A DNA stretch of 64,000 bases from the NCBI RefSeq assembly GCF_019797865.1, contig NZ_CP081869.1, forward strand, positions 3,001,501-3,065,500. Reading direction: 5' to 3'. The notes beneath the pieces are model-generated. The model did no database searches. It was not told the origin of the DNA and was given only the letters and a program-made list of their open reading frames with translations. The position numbers were made by a program, and so were the translations under genes. The stretch comes from Chenggangzhangella methanolivorans. GTDB lineage: Bacteria; Pseudomonadota; Alphaproteobacteria; Rhizobiales; Methylopilaceae. Positions 1-8,957 of the stretch are shown here, piece by piece (within the stretch, counting starts at the first letter, position 1; each line of letters begins with the position of its first letter).

Positions 1-595
1 TGAAGTTTTTCGTCGCGCCGAGTTTCCGGGCGGCCGGATCCGCCGGTTCCCCGGCCAGAACGAAGCCGGTCTTTCCGAAGGCCTCCCGCGACAGGTTCTG
101 CCCGCCGAGATAGATCAGCGGCGTGAAACCTTGATCCGCCTGATCGTCGATCAGCGCGTAATAGCCTTCGAAGGCGTAGACGCCGCTCTCCGGAGCCTTG
201 AACCTGACGATCGTGTCGTAAGTGTCAGGGGAGGATCCGGCTCTTCGGCTCGACAGCATGGCGAGCATGTTGGGCGCAAGCACGCCGGAGTCTTCGCCAG
301 CAACCGTCACGCTGTTGCGCCCGAGACCGACGCCGACCCGATGGAGCGGGGGAAATGGCCCGTCCCGCTTGACGGTGTAGCGCGTGTAGAACGCGTCGAA
401 ACCGTCTTCCGGATAATTCTCCTGGAACGGCAGCGGCTTGAGGCTGCTGCGGGAGCTCGCCGTCCCATAGCCGAACAGCCAGACGCCGGTCGGGTTGTCG
501 CGAGTGAAGTCGCGCGACGCCTGGTAGCTTTGAGCAACAGCGGCGCTGCCCAAGGTGGAGACAAGCGCCATGCCGGCGAGAAGCAGACGGATCAC
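1..595 (-). CDS. Secreted protein of unknown function, 3' part outside window
   Basis: The reading frame runs off the left edge. A GTG at 595 starts a signal peptide: hydrophobic stretch IRLLLAGMALVSTLGSAAVA with an AVA-Q cleavage site. The mature part begins YQASRDFTRDNPTGVW, followed by a Gly/aromatic-rich segment (WLFGYG) and later IVRFKAPESGVYAFEGYY. Aromatic strands of this type are common in secreted beta-sandwich proteins, including PEP-CTERM-type proteins, but the C-terminus that would show a sorting signal is not in the window. The start lies in a relatively AT-rich stretch. Function is unknown; only export is supported. Confidence 0.6.
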   Translation of the reverse strand, partial: MIRLLLAGMALVSTLGSAAVAQSYQASRDFTRDNPTGVWLFGYGTASSRSSLKPLPFQENYPEDGFDAFYTRYTVKRDGPFPPLHRVGVGLGRNSVTVAGEDSGVLAPNMLAMLSSRRAGSSPDTYDTIVRFKAPESGVYAFEGYYALIDDQADQGFTPLIYLGGQNLSREAFGKTGFVLAGEPADPAARKLGATKNF

Positions 596-757
596 GAGGC
601 GGCCCTGATGAATGTTGTCACGGATCTGCTATCCGCCGACAACATCCATCAGCAATGCGTAGTTTTACGTATAATAGGGGAATTTTCCTAGTAATCTACA
701 GGCGAATACATTAAACGAGCTAGCGAAATACCGTCTCGCGCTGTCTGCGCGTCGCTT

Positions 758-1144
758 TCATCGCATCGGCGCGGCCGCCGGACCTCCCGGGGCGACGTCG
801 AGACGGCCTGTCTCCTTCAGCGTCGCGGCGTCGAGCACGTGGATCACGATGCGGCCGCCGTCCTCGACCGTGACCAGCAGCTTGCCGTCGCCGGCCGCCG
901 TCGACAGCACTTTCGCGCCCGGCGTGATCGACAGATGGCCGGCGACCGGCCCCTGCGCGCCGGGGCTGGACTTGACGAGCCGATAGGCGATCACCGACAT
1001 CACGGCCATGAAGCCCACGCCCATGGTGAGGGCGCCGATAAGCGTGAGCACGCGCAGACGGCGATAGACCTGCTGGATGCGGGGATCGTCGTCGTCCGCG
1101 ATCTCGTCGAGCGACGGCGATTGGGAACGGGGCTGCGCCGTCAT
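758..1144 (-). CDS. DUF6476-like single-pass membrane protein
   Basis: This 128-residue protein has an acidic N-terminus (SLDEIADDDDPRIQQVYRR), one hydrophobic membrane segment at about residues 36-58 (LIGALTMGVGFMAVMSVIAY), and a C-terminal beta-rich part (KLLVTVEDGGRIVIHVLD). It is divergent from rluD: its ATG (1142-1144) overlaps the rluD ATG by two bases, so the promoters must lie inside each other's coding sequence or upstream transcripts. Small proteins of this design are found beside rluD in many Hyphomicrobiales. The family name is from memory of that layout; the function is not known. Confidence 0.7.
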   Translation of the reverse strand: MTAQPRSQSPSLDEIADDDDPRIQQVYRRLRVLTLIGALTMGVGFMAVMSVIAYRLVKSSPGAQGPVAGHLSITPGAKVLSTAAGDGKLLVTVEDGGRIVIHVLDAATLKETGRLDVAPGGPAAAPMR

Positions 1145-2144
1145 GGCTGACGAATTCCTCGAACTGGACGAGCCGGTCGACCGCCGCGTCGTGGTGGCGG
1201 AACAGGCGGACGTCGGAGAGCGGATCGACCGCTTTCTCGCGAGCCGCCTGCCGGATCTGTCGCGCGCCCGCATCCAGGCGCTGATGCGCCAGGGCGCGGT
1301 CAGCGCGGCGGGCCGGACGCTAGAAGACCCCTCGGCCAAAATCAACGCGGGCGAGATCTTCGTCGACGTGCCGCCGCCCGAACCCGCCGAGCCGGTCGGG
1401 CAGGACATTCCGCTCGAGGTCGTGTTCGAGGACGAGCAGCTCATCGTCATCGACAAGCCCGCGGGGCTCGTGGTCCATCCGGCGGCGGGCCACGCCGACG
1501 GCACGCTCGTCAACGCTCTCATCGCCCATTGCGGCAAGAGCCTGTCGGGCGTCGGCGGGGTGGCGCGGCCGGGCATCGTGCACCGGCTCGACAAGGACAC
1601 CAGCGGCCTGATGGTGGTGGCCAAGACAGACGCCGCGCACAAGTCGCTCAGCGCCCAGTTCGCCGACCACGGCCGCACCGGGCCGCTCGTCCGCGCCTAT
1701 CTCGCGCTCGCTTGGAGCCCGCCGGACCGGCCGCGCGGGACGATCGACGCGCCGCTCGGACGCAGCGTGAAGAACCGCGAGAAGATCGCGATCCGCCAGG
1801 ACGGCCGCGAGGCCATCACCCACTGGGAGATGCTGGAGCGCTACCCGGAGGCGGGCGCGGGGCTCATCGAGTGCCGGCTCGAGACCGGGCGCACCCACCA
1901 GATCCGCGTCCATCTCGCCTCGATCGGCAGCCCGCTGCTGGGCGACGCGGTCTACGGCGCCGGCCACCGCACCAAGGCCTCGCGACTTTCCGACGCGGCG
2001 CGCGCCGCGCTCGAGGCGCTGAACCGGCAGGCGCTGCACGCGGCGACGCTCGGTTTCGCGCATCCGGTCACGGGCGAGACGCTCATGTTTGAAAGCGAGC
2101 CGCCCGCCGATCTCGCGGGATTGATTGAGGCGCTTGGAACGTAA
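1143..2144 (+). CDS. rluD: 23S rRNA pseudouridine synthase RluD family
   Basis: This 333-residue RluA-type pseudouridine synthase isomerises specific uridines of large-subunit rRNA (RluD: helix 69). An N-terminal S4 RNA-binding domain lies at about residues 17-75 (ERIDRFLASRLPDLSRARIQ). The catalytic domain follows, with the family motif HRLDKDTSGLMVVAKT, whose Asp is the nucleophile, and the C-terminal ETGRTHQIRVHLA motif. Length is normal for the family. ATG 1143 is chosen because it opens just before the conserved S4 part. It lies upstream of rpoH, in the gene order usual for this order of bacteria. RluD and RluC-like members are hard to separate without alignment. Confidence 0.92.
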   Translation: MADEFLELDEPVDRRVVVAEQADVGERIDRFLASRLPDLSRARIQALMRQGAVSAAGRTLEDPSAKINAGEIFVDVPPPEPAEPVGQDIPLEVVFEDEQLIVIDKPAGLVVHPAAGHADGTLVNALIAHCGKSLSGVGGVARPGIVHRLDKDTSGLMVVAKTDAAHKSLSAQFADHGRTGPLVRAYLALAWSPPDRPRGTIDAPLGRSVKNREKIAIRQDGREAITHWEMLERYPEAGAGLIECRLETGRTHQIRVHLASIGSPLLGDAVYGAGHRTKASRLSDAARAALEALNRQALHAATLGFAHPVTGETLMFESEPPADLAGLIEALGT

Positions 2145-2349
2145 CGCAGGAAAAGATGTTAGCTTTCGTGCATGACGCTAGCGGGGCGTCATGTGAGCCA
2201 TCATGCAGAGATGCAAGGCAGCCGCTCACGTAACGCTGAGCGCGCATTCCGCGAATTGCGTTATAGTGCACACAAGCGATCGGCTTACCGCGGTCGCGAA
2301 CCGGGCCTGCCGCAGAAAGCCGGGGGCCTTGCCGAAGGAGGCGCGAATC

Positions 2350-3234
2350 ATGGCGTCAGCCGCACTTCCAATTCTCGTCAGCGACGGCGGCCTTAGCCGC
2401 TACCTCGACGAAATCCGCAAATTCCCGATGCTCGAGCCGCAGGAAGAGTACATGCTCGCCAAGCGCTGGCGCGAGCATGGCGACCGCGACGCGGCGCATC
2501 GACTGGTCACATCCCACCTTCGTCTCGTGGCCAAGATCGCCATGGGCTATCGCGGCTACGGCCTGCCGATTGGCGAAGTCGTGAGCGAAGGCAATGTCGG
2601 CCTCATGCAGGCGGTCAAGCGCTTCGAGCCCGAGAAGGGCTTCCGTCTCGCGACCTACGCCATGTGGTGGATCCGCGCGTCGATCCAGGAATACATCCTG
2701 CGCTCGTGGAGCCTCGTGAAGATGGGCACCACCGCGAACCAGAAGAAGCTGTTCTTCAACCTGCGCAAGGCCAAGAGCCAGATCTCGGCCTTCGAGGAAG
2801 GCGATCTGCGCCCCGACCAGGTGAAGCAGATCGCGACAAAGCTCGGCGTCACCGAGACCGACGTCGTGGACATGAACCGTCGCCTGGGCGGCGACGCCTC
2901 GCTCAACGCGCCGCTGCGCGAAGACGAGGGCTCTTCGGAATGGCAGGACTGGCTCGTCGACGACAGCGAGAGCCAGGAGACCCGCATGGCCGACAGCCAG
3001 GAGCTCGACAACCGGCGCTCGGCGCTCGGCCAGGCGCTCCAGGTGCTGAACGACCGCGAGCGGCGCATCTTCGAGGCGCGTCGCCTCGCCGACGAGCCGC
3101 TGACGCTTGAGGAGCTCTCGGGCGAGTTCAACGTCTCCCGCGAGCGCGTGCGGCAGATCGAGGTCCGGGCCTTCGAGAAGGTTCAGGACGCGGTCCGCAA
3201 GAACGTCGCGGCGATCGAAGCCCACGCGATGTGA
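2350..3234 (+). CDS. rpoH: RNA polymerase sigma-32 (heat shock), first copy
   Basis: This 294-residue sigma factor directs RNA polymerase to heat-shock promoters. Region 2 is visible (EGNVGLMQAVKRFEP, TYAMWWIRASIQEYILRSWS). It is followed by the RpoH box QKKLFFNLR, diagnostic for sigma-32 and involved in turnover and chaperone control, and a region 4.2 helix-turn-helix (LEELSGEFNVSRERVRQIE). The start ATG 2350 has a full AAGGAGG ribosome site 8 bases upstream (2335-2341). The 205-bp leader after rluD contains TATAGT at 2262-2267 as a possible -10 box, without a convincing -35. A second rpoH-type gene lies at 10.5 kb, as in many alphaproteobacteria. Confidence 0.95.
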   Translation: MASAALPILVSDGGLSRYLDEIRKFPMLEPQEEYMLAKRWREHGDRDAAHRLVTSHLRLVAKIAMGYRGYGLPIGEVVSEGNVGLMQAVKRFEPEKGFRLATYAMWWIRASIQEYILRSWSLVKMGTTANQKKLFFNLRKAKSQISAFEEGDLRPDQVKQIATKLGVTETDVVDMNRRLGGDASLNAPLREDEGSSEWQDWLVDDSESQETRMADSQELDNRRSALGQALQVLNDRERRIFEARRLADEPLTLEELSGEFNVSRERVRQIEVRAFEKVQDAVRKNVAAIEAHAM

Positions 3235-3274
3235 TCGCCCGGACCCGCTTGCGGGTCCGGCGCACAAGAACAAG

Positions 3275-3309
3275 AACGCCCGCGCCGGATGTCTCCGCGC
3301 GGGCGTTTT
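3275..3309. terminator. Rho-independent terminator after rpoH
   Basis: Inverted repeat AACGCCCGCG / CGCGGGCGTT with a 13-base loop, followed by TTTT on the plus strand. A second perfect stem without a T tract (CCGGACCCGC-TT-GCGGGTCCGG, 3239-3260) sits directly after the rpoH stop codon. Because the next gene is convergent, the structure may serve both strands. Confidence 0.8.
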
Positions 3310-3357
3310 CGCAATCGCCGGGGCGCTTTCCATGGGCGCTGAAAGCGCCCGCAGGCG

Positions 3358-5146
3358 TCACTCGCCCGCTTGAGCTTTCTTGCCCTTGCCGGGCCCTTTG
3401 CCAAGTCCCTTGCCAAGTCCTCTGCCAGGTCCCTTGCCAAGTCCGGCTTGGGTTTTTCCGGGCCCGCCCTTGGCTTTGCCCGGACCGCCGGCCGACCGCT
3501 TCGCGGCGCCGGCGCCGGCCTGTTTCGCCGCAGCCTTGTTCTGCGGCCGGTCGGAAGCCTTGGTGTCGCCGCCGGCCTTTTTGGCTTTCCCGGCGCCTTC
3601 GGCGTCGGCTCCCTTGGCCTTGGCCAAGCCGGCCTTGACCCCCAGCTTTGGCGCCCGCGCCCCCAGCCTTGGCGCCTGCGCCCGCCTTCATGTTCAGCGT
3701 CTTGGCGCCGCCGCTCTTTCCGCCCTGGCCTTTGCCGGTCTTCCCGGCCTGCCCCTGACCTTTGTTCTGGCCCTTGCCCGCGCCCTTCCCGGCGCCGCCT
3801 TTGCCCGCTCCGGCCTTTCCGGCCCCGCCTTGGCCGGCTTTCTTGCCGGCCCCGCCGGCCTTCTTGCCGGCGCCGCCCTGGCCGGCCTTCTTGCCGGCGC
3901 CCTGTCCCTTGCCGCCGCCGGACTTTGCGTCGCCTTTCCCTTCCGCCGCCTGCTCGCCTTCGGCGATGATCTGCATGGCCTTCGCCGCGCGGGCGTTGCG
4001 CTTTCGCTTCATCTCACGGAGCGTCTTCTCCTCGAGAGGATCGGGCGCGTCTTCGATGGCCTGCGCGCCGGCGTCGGTCTCGGCGGTGGCGGCGGTCGCG
4101 GCGGCCGCCTGCTGCTTGCGGTTGAGGCGCTGGATCATGCGGACCATGTCCGTCACGACCTCCTCGATCTCCGCCAGCTCCTCCTCGGAGGCCGTCGCCG
4201 GATCGAACACCTTCCTGGCGTAGTCGCGGTCGGGCGACAGCTCCTTCCAGGACGCGCCGAAGAAGCGCTGCGCGAACCGTTCGTTGCCTTCGCTGTAGTA
4301 GTCTCGAATGCGGCCGTAGAGATCCTGGTCGAGGCCCACATAAGGAGCCTCGGTCCAGCCGCGCTCCTCGAAGTGGCTCTTGAAGCGGCGGTTGATCTTC
4401 TTGTAGGCGGCAAGTTTCGAAGCGCGGATGTCGCCGATCTGCTGCAGGATCATCTGCGCCGCGAACACCGCCTTGGCGCCGGCGTTGCGGTTGCGAACCT
4501 CGGGATAGGCGAGCTCGAACTCGTCGGGCAGGCCGAGGCGCCGGGAGATGTCCTTCTCGAGGCCCGACTTGACCGCGGTTTCGAAACAGCCCGCGTCAAG
4601 CGTGAGCCGCGGATTGTCGATGATGTGCTCGAGATAGCGCCACGGATCGACCTTGCCGGTGCGCGCCGCCTCGTCGACGAACTCCTCGAACGTCATCCGC
4701 TTCACGAGCCGCTTCTGGCTCTGGACGTAGGACGAGTTCAGCGAGGACGGCTGGTCGCGCAGATAGGCGATGATCACGACCGCGTAGCCGTGCCGCTCGA
4801 AGAACGCGAGGATCCGGTCGAGGACCACGCCGTCGCGGAACGCATGCGCGAAGGATTCGCTCGTCAGCACGATGTTCTGACGGCCCTGCGACGCGATCTC
4901 TTCGAGTTCCGGCCACAGCTTGGCTGCGGGCTTCAGCTCGCCGCGCGCGTCGAGTTCGTCGACATTGGCGAAGATGCCGTGGCCGTTCATCGGCCGGCCC
5001 TTCAGCGCGGGCATCTTGGGAACGTAGAGGCCCTGTTCGGCGAACGCCTCGGCGTTGCCTTCCACGAAATGGGAGATCGTGCTGCTGCCGGTCTTGGGAG
5101 GTCCGATGTGAATAAAGCAGGTCGGACGCCCATCACGCGCAACCAT
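3358..5146 (-). CDS. Sulfotransferase-like protein with long Lys/Ala/Gly tail; one frameshift
   Basis: The N-terminal part (about 330 residues) looks like a P-loop sulfotransferase. CFIHIGPPKTGSSTI near residue 10 fits the 5'-phosphosulfate-binding loop that holds PAPS. A linker is followed by a basic low-complexity tail built from GAGKKAGQG-type units, ending in GKGLGKGPGKGKKAQAGE. The frame breaks at a C5 run (3639-3643). Removing one base joins the body to the frame ending at 3358 and keeps the Lys/Ala/Gly composition, so the full protein would be near 595 residues. ATG 5146 is preferred over the upstream TTG at 5179. Substrate is unknown. The tail resembles histone H1/AlgP-like polycations and could bind nucleic acid or acidic polymers; this is inference. 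Confidence 0.7.
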
Positions 5147-5220
5147 CACGACGCTCCAAGTCTGTTGAGAAGTCGCCAAGCGCTAGACCGATTTTAAGGA
5201 CGTGACAAGCGCGAGACAGC

Positions 5221-5616
5221 CTAGGCTTTGCGTCGCTCACAGAAGCGAAGGCGGTTGCCTGATGGGTCGGCGATCGTCATTTCGCGGCCCCAGGGCGCGG
5301 TTTCGACGCCGGGACGGGCGTAGGCGTAGCCCTTCGCGAGCAGGGCGTCGCGAAACGCCTCGATCCCGACGATCGGAACGAACACGACCGCGCCCGGAGA
5401 GCCGTCGCCGTGATGCTCGCTGAGGTGGAGCGTCGCGCCCGAGCGCGAGACCTGCATGTAGAGCGGCAGGTCCGGCTCGAACCGATGCTCCCAATCGAGC
5501 GCGAATCCGAGGAAGTCGAGATAGAACGCGCGGGTCCGGTCGACGTCGAACATCCGCAGCACCGGGATCGGGGCCGACAGGGAGACGGGGTCGGTCATGT
5601 CGCGATCCGTCGCCAT
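5221..5616 (-). CDS. Glyoxalase/bleomycin-resistance (VOC) family protein
   Basis: This 131-residue single-domain vicinal-oxygen-chelate protein shows the opening PVLRMFDVDRTRAFYLDFLG, the middle LHLSEHHGD with a candidate metal His, and the closing MTIADPSGNRLRFCER typical of the fold. Such proteins include glyoxalase I relatives and antibiotic-binding proteins of the Ble type; the substrate cannot be read from sequence. Two in-frame ATGs (5616 and 5598) are possible starts. It lies between the sulfotransferase-like gene and rpsU on the same strand and could be transcribed with rpsU. Confidence 0.8.
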   Translation of the reverse strand: MATDRDMTDPVSLSAPIPVLRMFDVDRTRAFYLDFLGFALDWEHRFEPDLPLYMQVSRSGATLHLSEHHGDGSPGAVVFVPIVGIEAFRDALLAKGYAYARPGVETAPWGREMTIADPSGNRLRFCERRKA

Positions 5617-5663
5617 GACCTCGACCCCACCATCTCTGGCGTCCGTCGGTTCGTCCGTCCGGA

Positions 5664-5909
5664 TCAGCGGCGCCCGGCCGCTTTCACCTTGGGCTTGGGC
5701 ATGGGCAGCAGGCCTTCCCGCTGGGCCGCCTTCCTGGCGAGCTTCCGGGCCCGACGGATCGCCTGGGCCTTTTCGCGATTGCGTCGCTCGGACGGCTTTT
5801 CGTATGCGCGGCGCTCCCGCATTTCACGGAACACGCCTTCCTTCTGCATCTTGCGCTTCAGCGCCTTGAGAGCCTGGTCGATATTGTTGTCGCGGACATG
5901 AACCAGCAA
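5664..5909 (-). CDS. rpsU: 30S ribosomal protein S21
   Basis: This 81-residue basic protein has the S21 signature [18 protein letters not shown] at the N-terminus and the following [19 protein letters not shown]. It has the extended Lys/Arg-rich C-terminus usual in alphaproteobacteria. S21 binds the 30S platform and affects initiation. It lies downstream of a cold-shock gene on the same strand, a common pairing in this class, but a strong terminator separates the two, so rpsU probably has its own promoter or depends on read-through. Confidence 0.95.
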   Translation of the reverse strand: MLVHVRDNNIDQALKALKRKMQKEGVFREMRERRAYEKPSERRNREKAQAIRRARKLARKAAQREGLLPMPKPKVKAAGRR

Positions 5910-5975
5910 TGAAATCTCCTATTTTTTGAAATCAATGAAAGACATGGCGTCAGCGCCGCTAACGGGCGGCGCAAA

Positions 5976-6004
5976 AACAAAAAGGCCGGGATCGCCCCGG
6001 CCTT
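5976..6004 (-). terminator. Terminator of the cold-shock gene
   Basis: AAGGCCGGG-ATCG-CCCCGGCCTT forms a stem of 9-10 pairs, followed on the minus strand by a run rich in T (plus strand 5973-5983 is nearly all A). It lies between csp and rpsU. Confidence 0.85.
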
Positions 6005-6028
6005 GATGCGCGAGATGTGTGAGGCCGA

Positions 6029-6238
6029 TCACTCGGCCTGAAGGTTCTCGGCCGCGCTCTTTCCGGAACGCTTGTCCTGCACGACCTCGAACGAGACCTT
6101 CTGACCCTCGACGAGGGTGTGCAGCCCAGAGCGCTCGACCGCGGAAATGTGGACGAACACGTCCCCGCCGCCGGTTTCCGGGGCGATGAAGCCGTAACCC
6201 TTCTGGACGTTGAAAAACTTGACCGTGCCGACCGGCAT
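6029..6238 (-). CDS. Cold-shock domain protein
   Basis: This 69-residue CspA-type protein is an OB-fold binder of single-stranded nucleic acid that keeps mRNA unfolded. The RNP1-like motif KGYGFIAPE and the RNP2-like VFVHISAVE are both present, followed by [22 protein letters not shown]. The start [10 protein letters not shown] at 6238 matches the family; an ATG five codons upstream is in frame but would add a non-conserved extension. The 260-bp upstream region (6239-6498) is AT-rich and may hold a long 5' leader, as in other cold-shock genes. Confidence 0.93.
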   Translation of the reverse strand: MPVGTVKFFNVQKGYGFIAPETGGGDVFVHISAVERSGLHTLVEGQKVSFEVVQDKRSGKSAAENLQAE

Positions 6239-6498
6239 GATGAGCCCTTTCAAGGCGATAATTTTCGGCGCGGAACGCCCGCGTCGTTCAACCGAATTTG
6301 AAAGAGATCTTCAGCGTCTGTTGTCGACGCTGCAACCAGCCAGCAAAATCGATGAGAGCCATTTATTTCCTCACGGCGAGTTTTGCAAACGATAAATCCG
6401 TCTACAATTTTGGAGTCAGTCCAATTTTCCAAGGCCGTTGTGACGGTTAGGGCCGGATTGAACGCGGTTTCTGGAAAATTTGTTGCCTGGTGCTGAAG

Positions 6499-7362
6499 TC
6501 ATCGCGCCGGTTCGCGCATGACGGCGATCGCGCCGGACGGCTCGCGGGCGAGCAACGTCTCGCTGCGCCTTTCGAACGCGACTCCCGCTGCGTCGAGCCT
6601 CGTCGCCGTCGTGGCGAGCGTCCCGGCCGGGATCGTGACCTCGAAGGAGGCGAGCCTGGCGCAATCCTCGGGAGCGGGCTTGCGTCCCCGCGACCGCCAG
6701 ACATTGGCGGCCACATGATGGTGATAGCCGCCGGCGCTCATGAACAGCGCGCCCGGATAGGTGGTCATGAGCTCGAGACCGACCGCGTCGACCCAGAAGG
6801 CGCGCGCCTCGTCGAGATCGCCGACCTGGAAATGCAGATGCCCCACGGTCGTCGCCGCCGGCGCCGGCGCGTCGAGGGCTGCGTCGCGCGCAAGCTCCGC
6901 CACGAGGCCGCGCTGGTCGATCGGCTCGGTCGCCATCTTCAGCCGGCCGTCGGCGTAGGGCCATTCGGACTTCGGGCGGTCGCGATAGATCTCGATCCCG
7001 AGGCCGTCGGGGTCGTCGAGATAGATCGCCTCGCTGACGAGATGGTCGGAGGCGCCGGTGAGAAGGCCGGCGTTGGCGAGGCGCGCGAAGGCGGTGGCGA
7101 GCGCCGCGCGGTCGGGCAGCAGGAAGGCGACGTGGAAAAGGCCGGCGGCGTCCGCGGGCTTCGGCCGGGCGTCGCGGCTTTCCGTCAGCCGCAGAATCGG
7201 GCGCCCGCCTTCGCCGCCGAGCTCCACCATGTCCGCGGTCTCGCGAAGACGCCGGAGGCCGACCGCCCGCTCATAGAACCCGGCCGAGCGCGCGAGGTCG
7301 GAGACGGCGAGCTCCGCAAGCTCGAGCGAGAGGGCTGGAAGCGGCGCGGCGTCTTGAGACAT
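6499..7362 (-). CDS. Two-domain VOC protein, catechol-2,3-dioxygenase (CatE-like)
   Basis: This 287-residue protein has two vicinal-oxygen-chelate repeats. The first starts LELAELAVSDLARSAGFYE and the second GHLHFQVGDLDEARAFWVD. Candidate metal ligands are FHVAF in the first half, GHLHF and GGYHHHVAANVW in the second, and GIEIYRD as the glutamate-bearing strand. This design matches CatE/CfoE-type ring-cleaving dioxygenases. Substrate is unassigned and many relatives are annotated only as VOC proteins. ATG 7362 (MSQDAAPLP) is taken as start since upstream residues are low-quality basic sequence. It is divergent from purA. Confidence 0.8.
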   Translation of the reverse strand: MSQDAAPLPALSLELAELAVSDLARSAGFYERAVGLRRLRETADMVELGGEGGRPILRLTESRDARPKPADAAGLFHVAFLLPDRAALATAFARLANAGLLTGASDHLVSEAIYLDDPDGLGIEIYRDRPKSEWPYADGRLKMATEPIDQRGLVAELARDAALDAPAPAATTVGHLHFQVGDLDEARAFWVDAVGLELMTTYPGALFMSAGGYHHHVAANVWRSRGRKPAPEDCARLASFEVTIPAGTLATTATRLDAAGVAFERRSETLLAREPSGAIAVMREPAR

Positions 7363-7514
7363 CTGGGAACCTCGGGGGGACCGTTCGGACCGCAGAGATC
7401 GGGATTGGCGGCCGCCGCCGCAACGGCGAAACGGCCGACGCAAGTCTTCGCATGCAGTCTCGCCGTCGAAGCCTTGCCACTCACCCGCCGATCCTTTAGC
7501 AAGCCGCGGGAAGA

Positions 7515-7541
7515 CCCCGGCGCTTCCCGCCGGGGTTTTTT
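7515..7541 (+). terminator. Strong plus-strand terminator upstream of purA
   Basis: CCCCGGCG-CTTCC-CGCCGGGG followed by TTTTTT. No plus-strand gene precedes it in the window: the gene upstream is on the minus strand and starts at 7362. It therefore ends either a short non-coding transcript from the 7363-7514 gap or acts as a leader attenuator 43 bases before purA. Confidence 0.8.
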
Positions 7542-7583
7542 ATTGTCCGCGCCCTGAAGGGGCTGCGTGAAAGGTGAGGTCGC

Positions 7584-8876
7584 ATGGCCAACGTCGTGGT
7601 CGTCGGCGCCCAGTGGGGCGATGAGGGCAAGGGCAAGATCGTCGACTGGCTGTCGGAGAAAGCCGACGTCGTCGTGCGCTTCCAGGGCGGCCACAACGCC
7701 GGCCACACGCTCGTCATCGGCGAGAACGTCTACAAGCTCTCGCTGCTGCCTTCGGGCGTGGTGCGGCCCGACAAGCTCTCGATCATCGGCAACGGCGTGG
7801 TGGTGGACCCGCACGCGCTGGCGAGCGAGATCGAGAAGCTGAAGGGCCAGGGCGTCGCCATCACGCCCGAGAACCTCAAGGTGGCGGACAACGCCACGCT
7901 GATCCTGTCGGTCCATCGCGAGCTCGACGCGCTGCGCGAGGGCTCCAACGAGGGCACCCGCATCGGCACCACCAAGCGCGGCATCGGCCCGGCCTATGAG
8001 GACAAGGTCGGCCGCCGCGCCATCCGCCTGCGCGACCTCGCCAATCTGCCGACGCTCGGCCCGAAGATCGACCGGCTGCTCAGCCACCACAATGCGCTGC
8101 GCCGCGGTTTCGGCCTTGAGGAGCTCACCCGCGAGTCGATCTACGAAGAACTCGCGAGCGCCGCTCCCAAGGTGCTGCCCTACGTCGAGGCGGTGTGGGA
8201 GATCCTCGACGAGCGCGTGCGCGCCGGCCAGCGCATCCTGTTCGAAGGCGCGCAGGGCGCGCTGCTCGACGTCGACCACGGCACCTATCCGTTCGTGACC
8301 TCGTCCAACACCACCGCGGGCCAGGCGGCGACGGGCTCGGGCCTCGGCCCGCGCGCGGTCGGCTACGTGCTCGGCATCGCCAAGGCCTACACCACCCGCG
8401 TCGGCGAGGGGCCGTTCCCGACCGAGCTCACCGACGAGATCGGCCGGCGCCTGGGCGAGCGCGGTCACGAGTTCGGCACCGTGACGGGCCGCCCGCGCCG
8501 TTGCGGTTGGCTCGACGCTGTGGCGTTGCGCCAGACGGCGCGCATCTCCGGCATCGACGGCATCGCGCTGACGAAGCTCGACGTGCTCGACGGGCTGTCC
8601 GAGATCAAGGTCTGCGTGGGCTACGAGCTCGACGGCCAGACCATCAACCGGCTGCCCGCGAGCCAGGGCGCGCAGTCGAGGATCCGCCCGATCTACGAGA
8701 CGATCGAAGGCTGGTCGGGCACCACCGCGGGCGCCCGTTCCTGGGGCGCGCTGCCGGCGCAGGCGGTCAAATATGTCCGCCGGGTCGAGGAGCTGATCGG
8801 CTGTCCGATCACGCTCGTCTCCACTTCGCCGGAAAGGGAAGACACCATCCTCGTCGCCGATCCCTTCGAGGACTGA
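7584..8876 (+). CDS. purA: Adenylosuccinate synthetase
   Basis: This 430-residue enzyme joins IMP and aspartate with GTP to make adenylosuccinate, the first committed step to AMP. The N-terminal [16 protein letters not shown] loop carries the catalytic Asp. [23 protein letters not shown], the [16 protein letters not shown] segment and [14 protein letters not shown] all match the family, and length is normal. The gene appears intact. A strong terminator-like hairpin lies 43 bases upstream. An unknown membrane protein gene follows 81 bases downstream. Confidence 0.97.
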   Translation: MANVVVVGAQWGDEGKGKIVDWLSEKADVVVRFQGGHNAGHTLVIGENVYKLSLLPSGVVRPDKLSIIGNGVVVDPHALASEIEKLKGQGVAITPENLKVADNATLILSVHRELDALREGSNEGTRIGTTKRGIGPAYEDKVGRRAIRLRDLANLPTLGPKIDRLLSHHNALRRGFGLEELTRESIYEELASAAPKVLPYVEAVWEILDERVRAGQRILFEGAQGALLDVDHGTYPFVTSSNTTAGQAATGSGLGPRAVGYVLGIAKAYTTRVGEGPFPTELTDEIGRRLGERGHEFGTVTGRPRRCGWLDAVALRQTARISGIDGIALTKLDVLDGLSEIKVCVGYELDGQTINRLPASQGAQSRIRPIYETIEGWSGTTAGARSWGALPAQAVKYVRRVEELIGCPITLVSTSPEREDTILVADPFED

Positions 8877-8957
8877 AGAAAAACCTTCGGGAATACCCTG
8901 ACCCCCGTGGCTTTCTCGCCCTCGACGCAGAGCGGGCGCTGGCTTATGTCGTGATCT

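Noticed and set aside
131..691. 186-codon plus-strand frame at the left edge
   Set aside because: The opposite strand encodes a signal peptide and secreted domain in a continuous frame running off the edge.
3380..5197. 605-codon plus-strand frame opposite the sulfotransferase-like gene
   Set aside because: Shadow of the minus-strand gene; Leu/Ala/Pro runs are the complement of the Lys/Ala/Gly tail.
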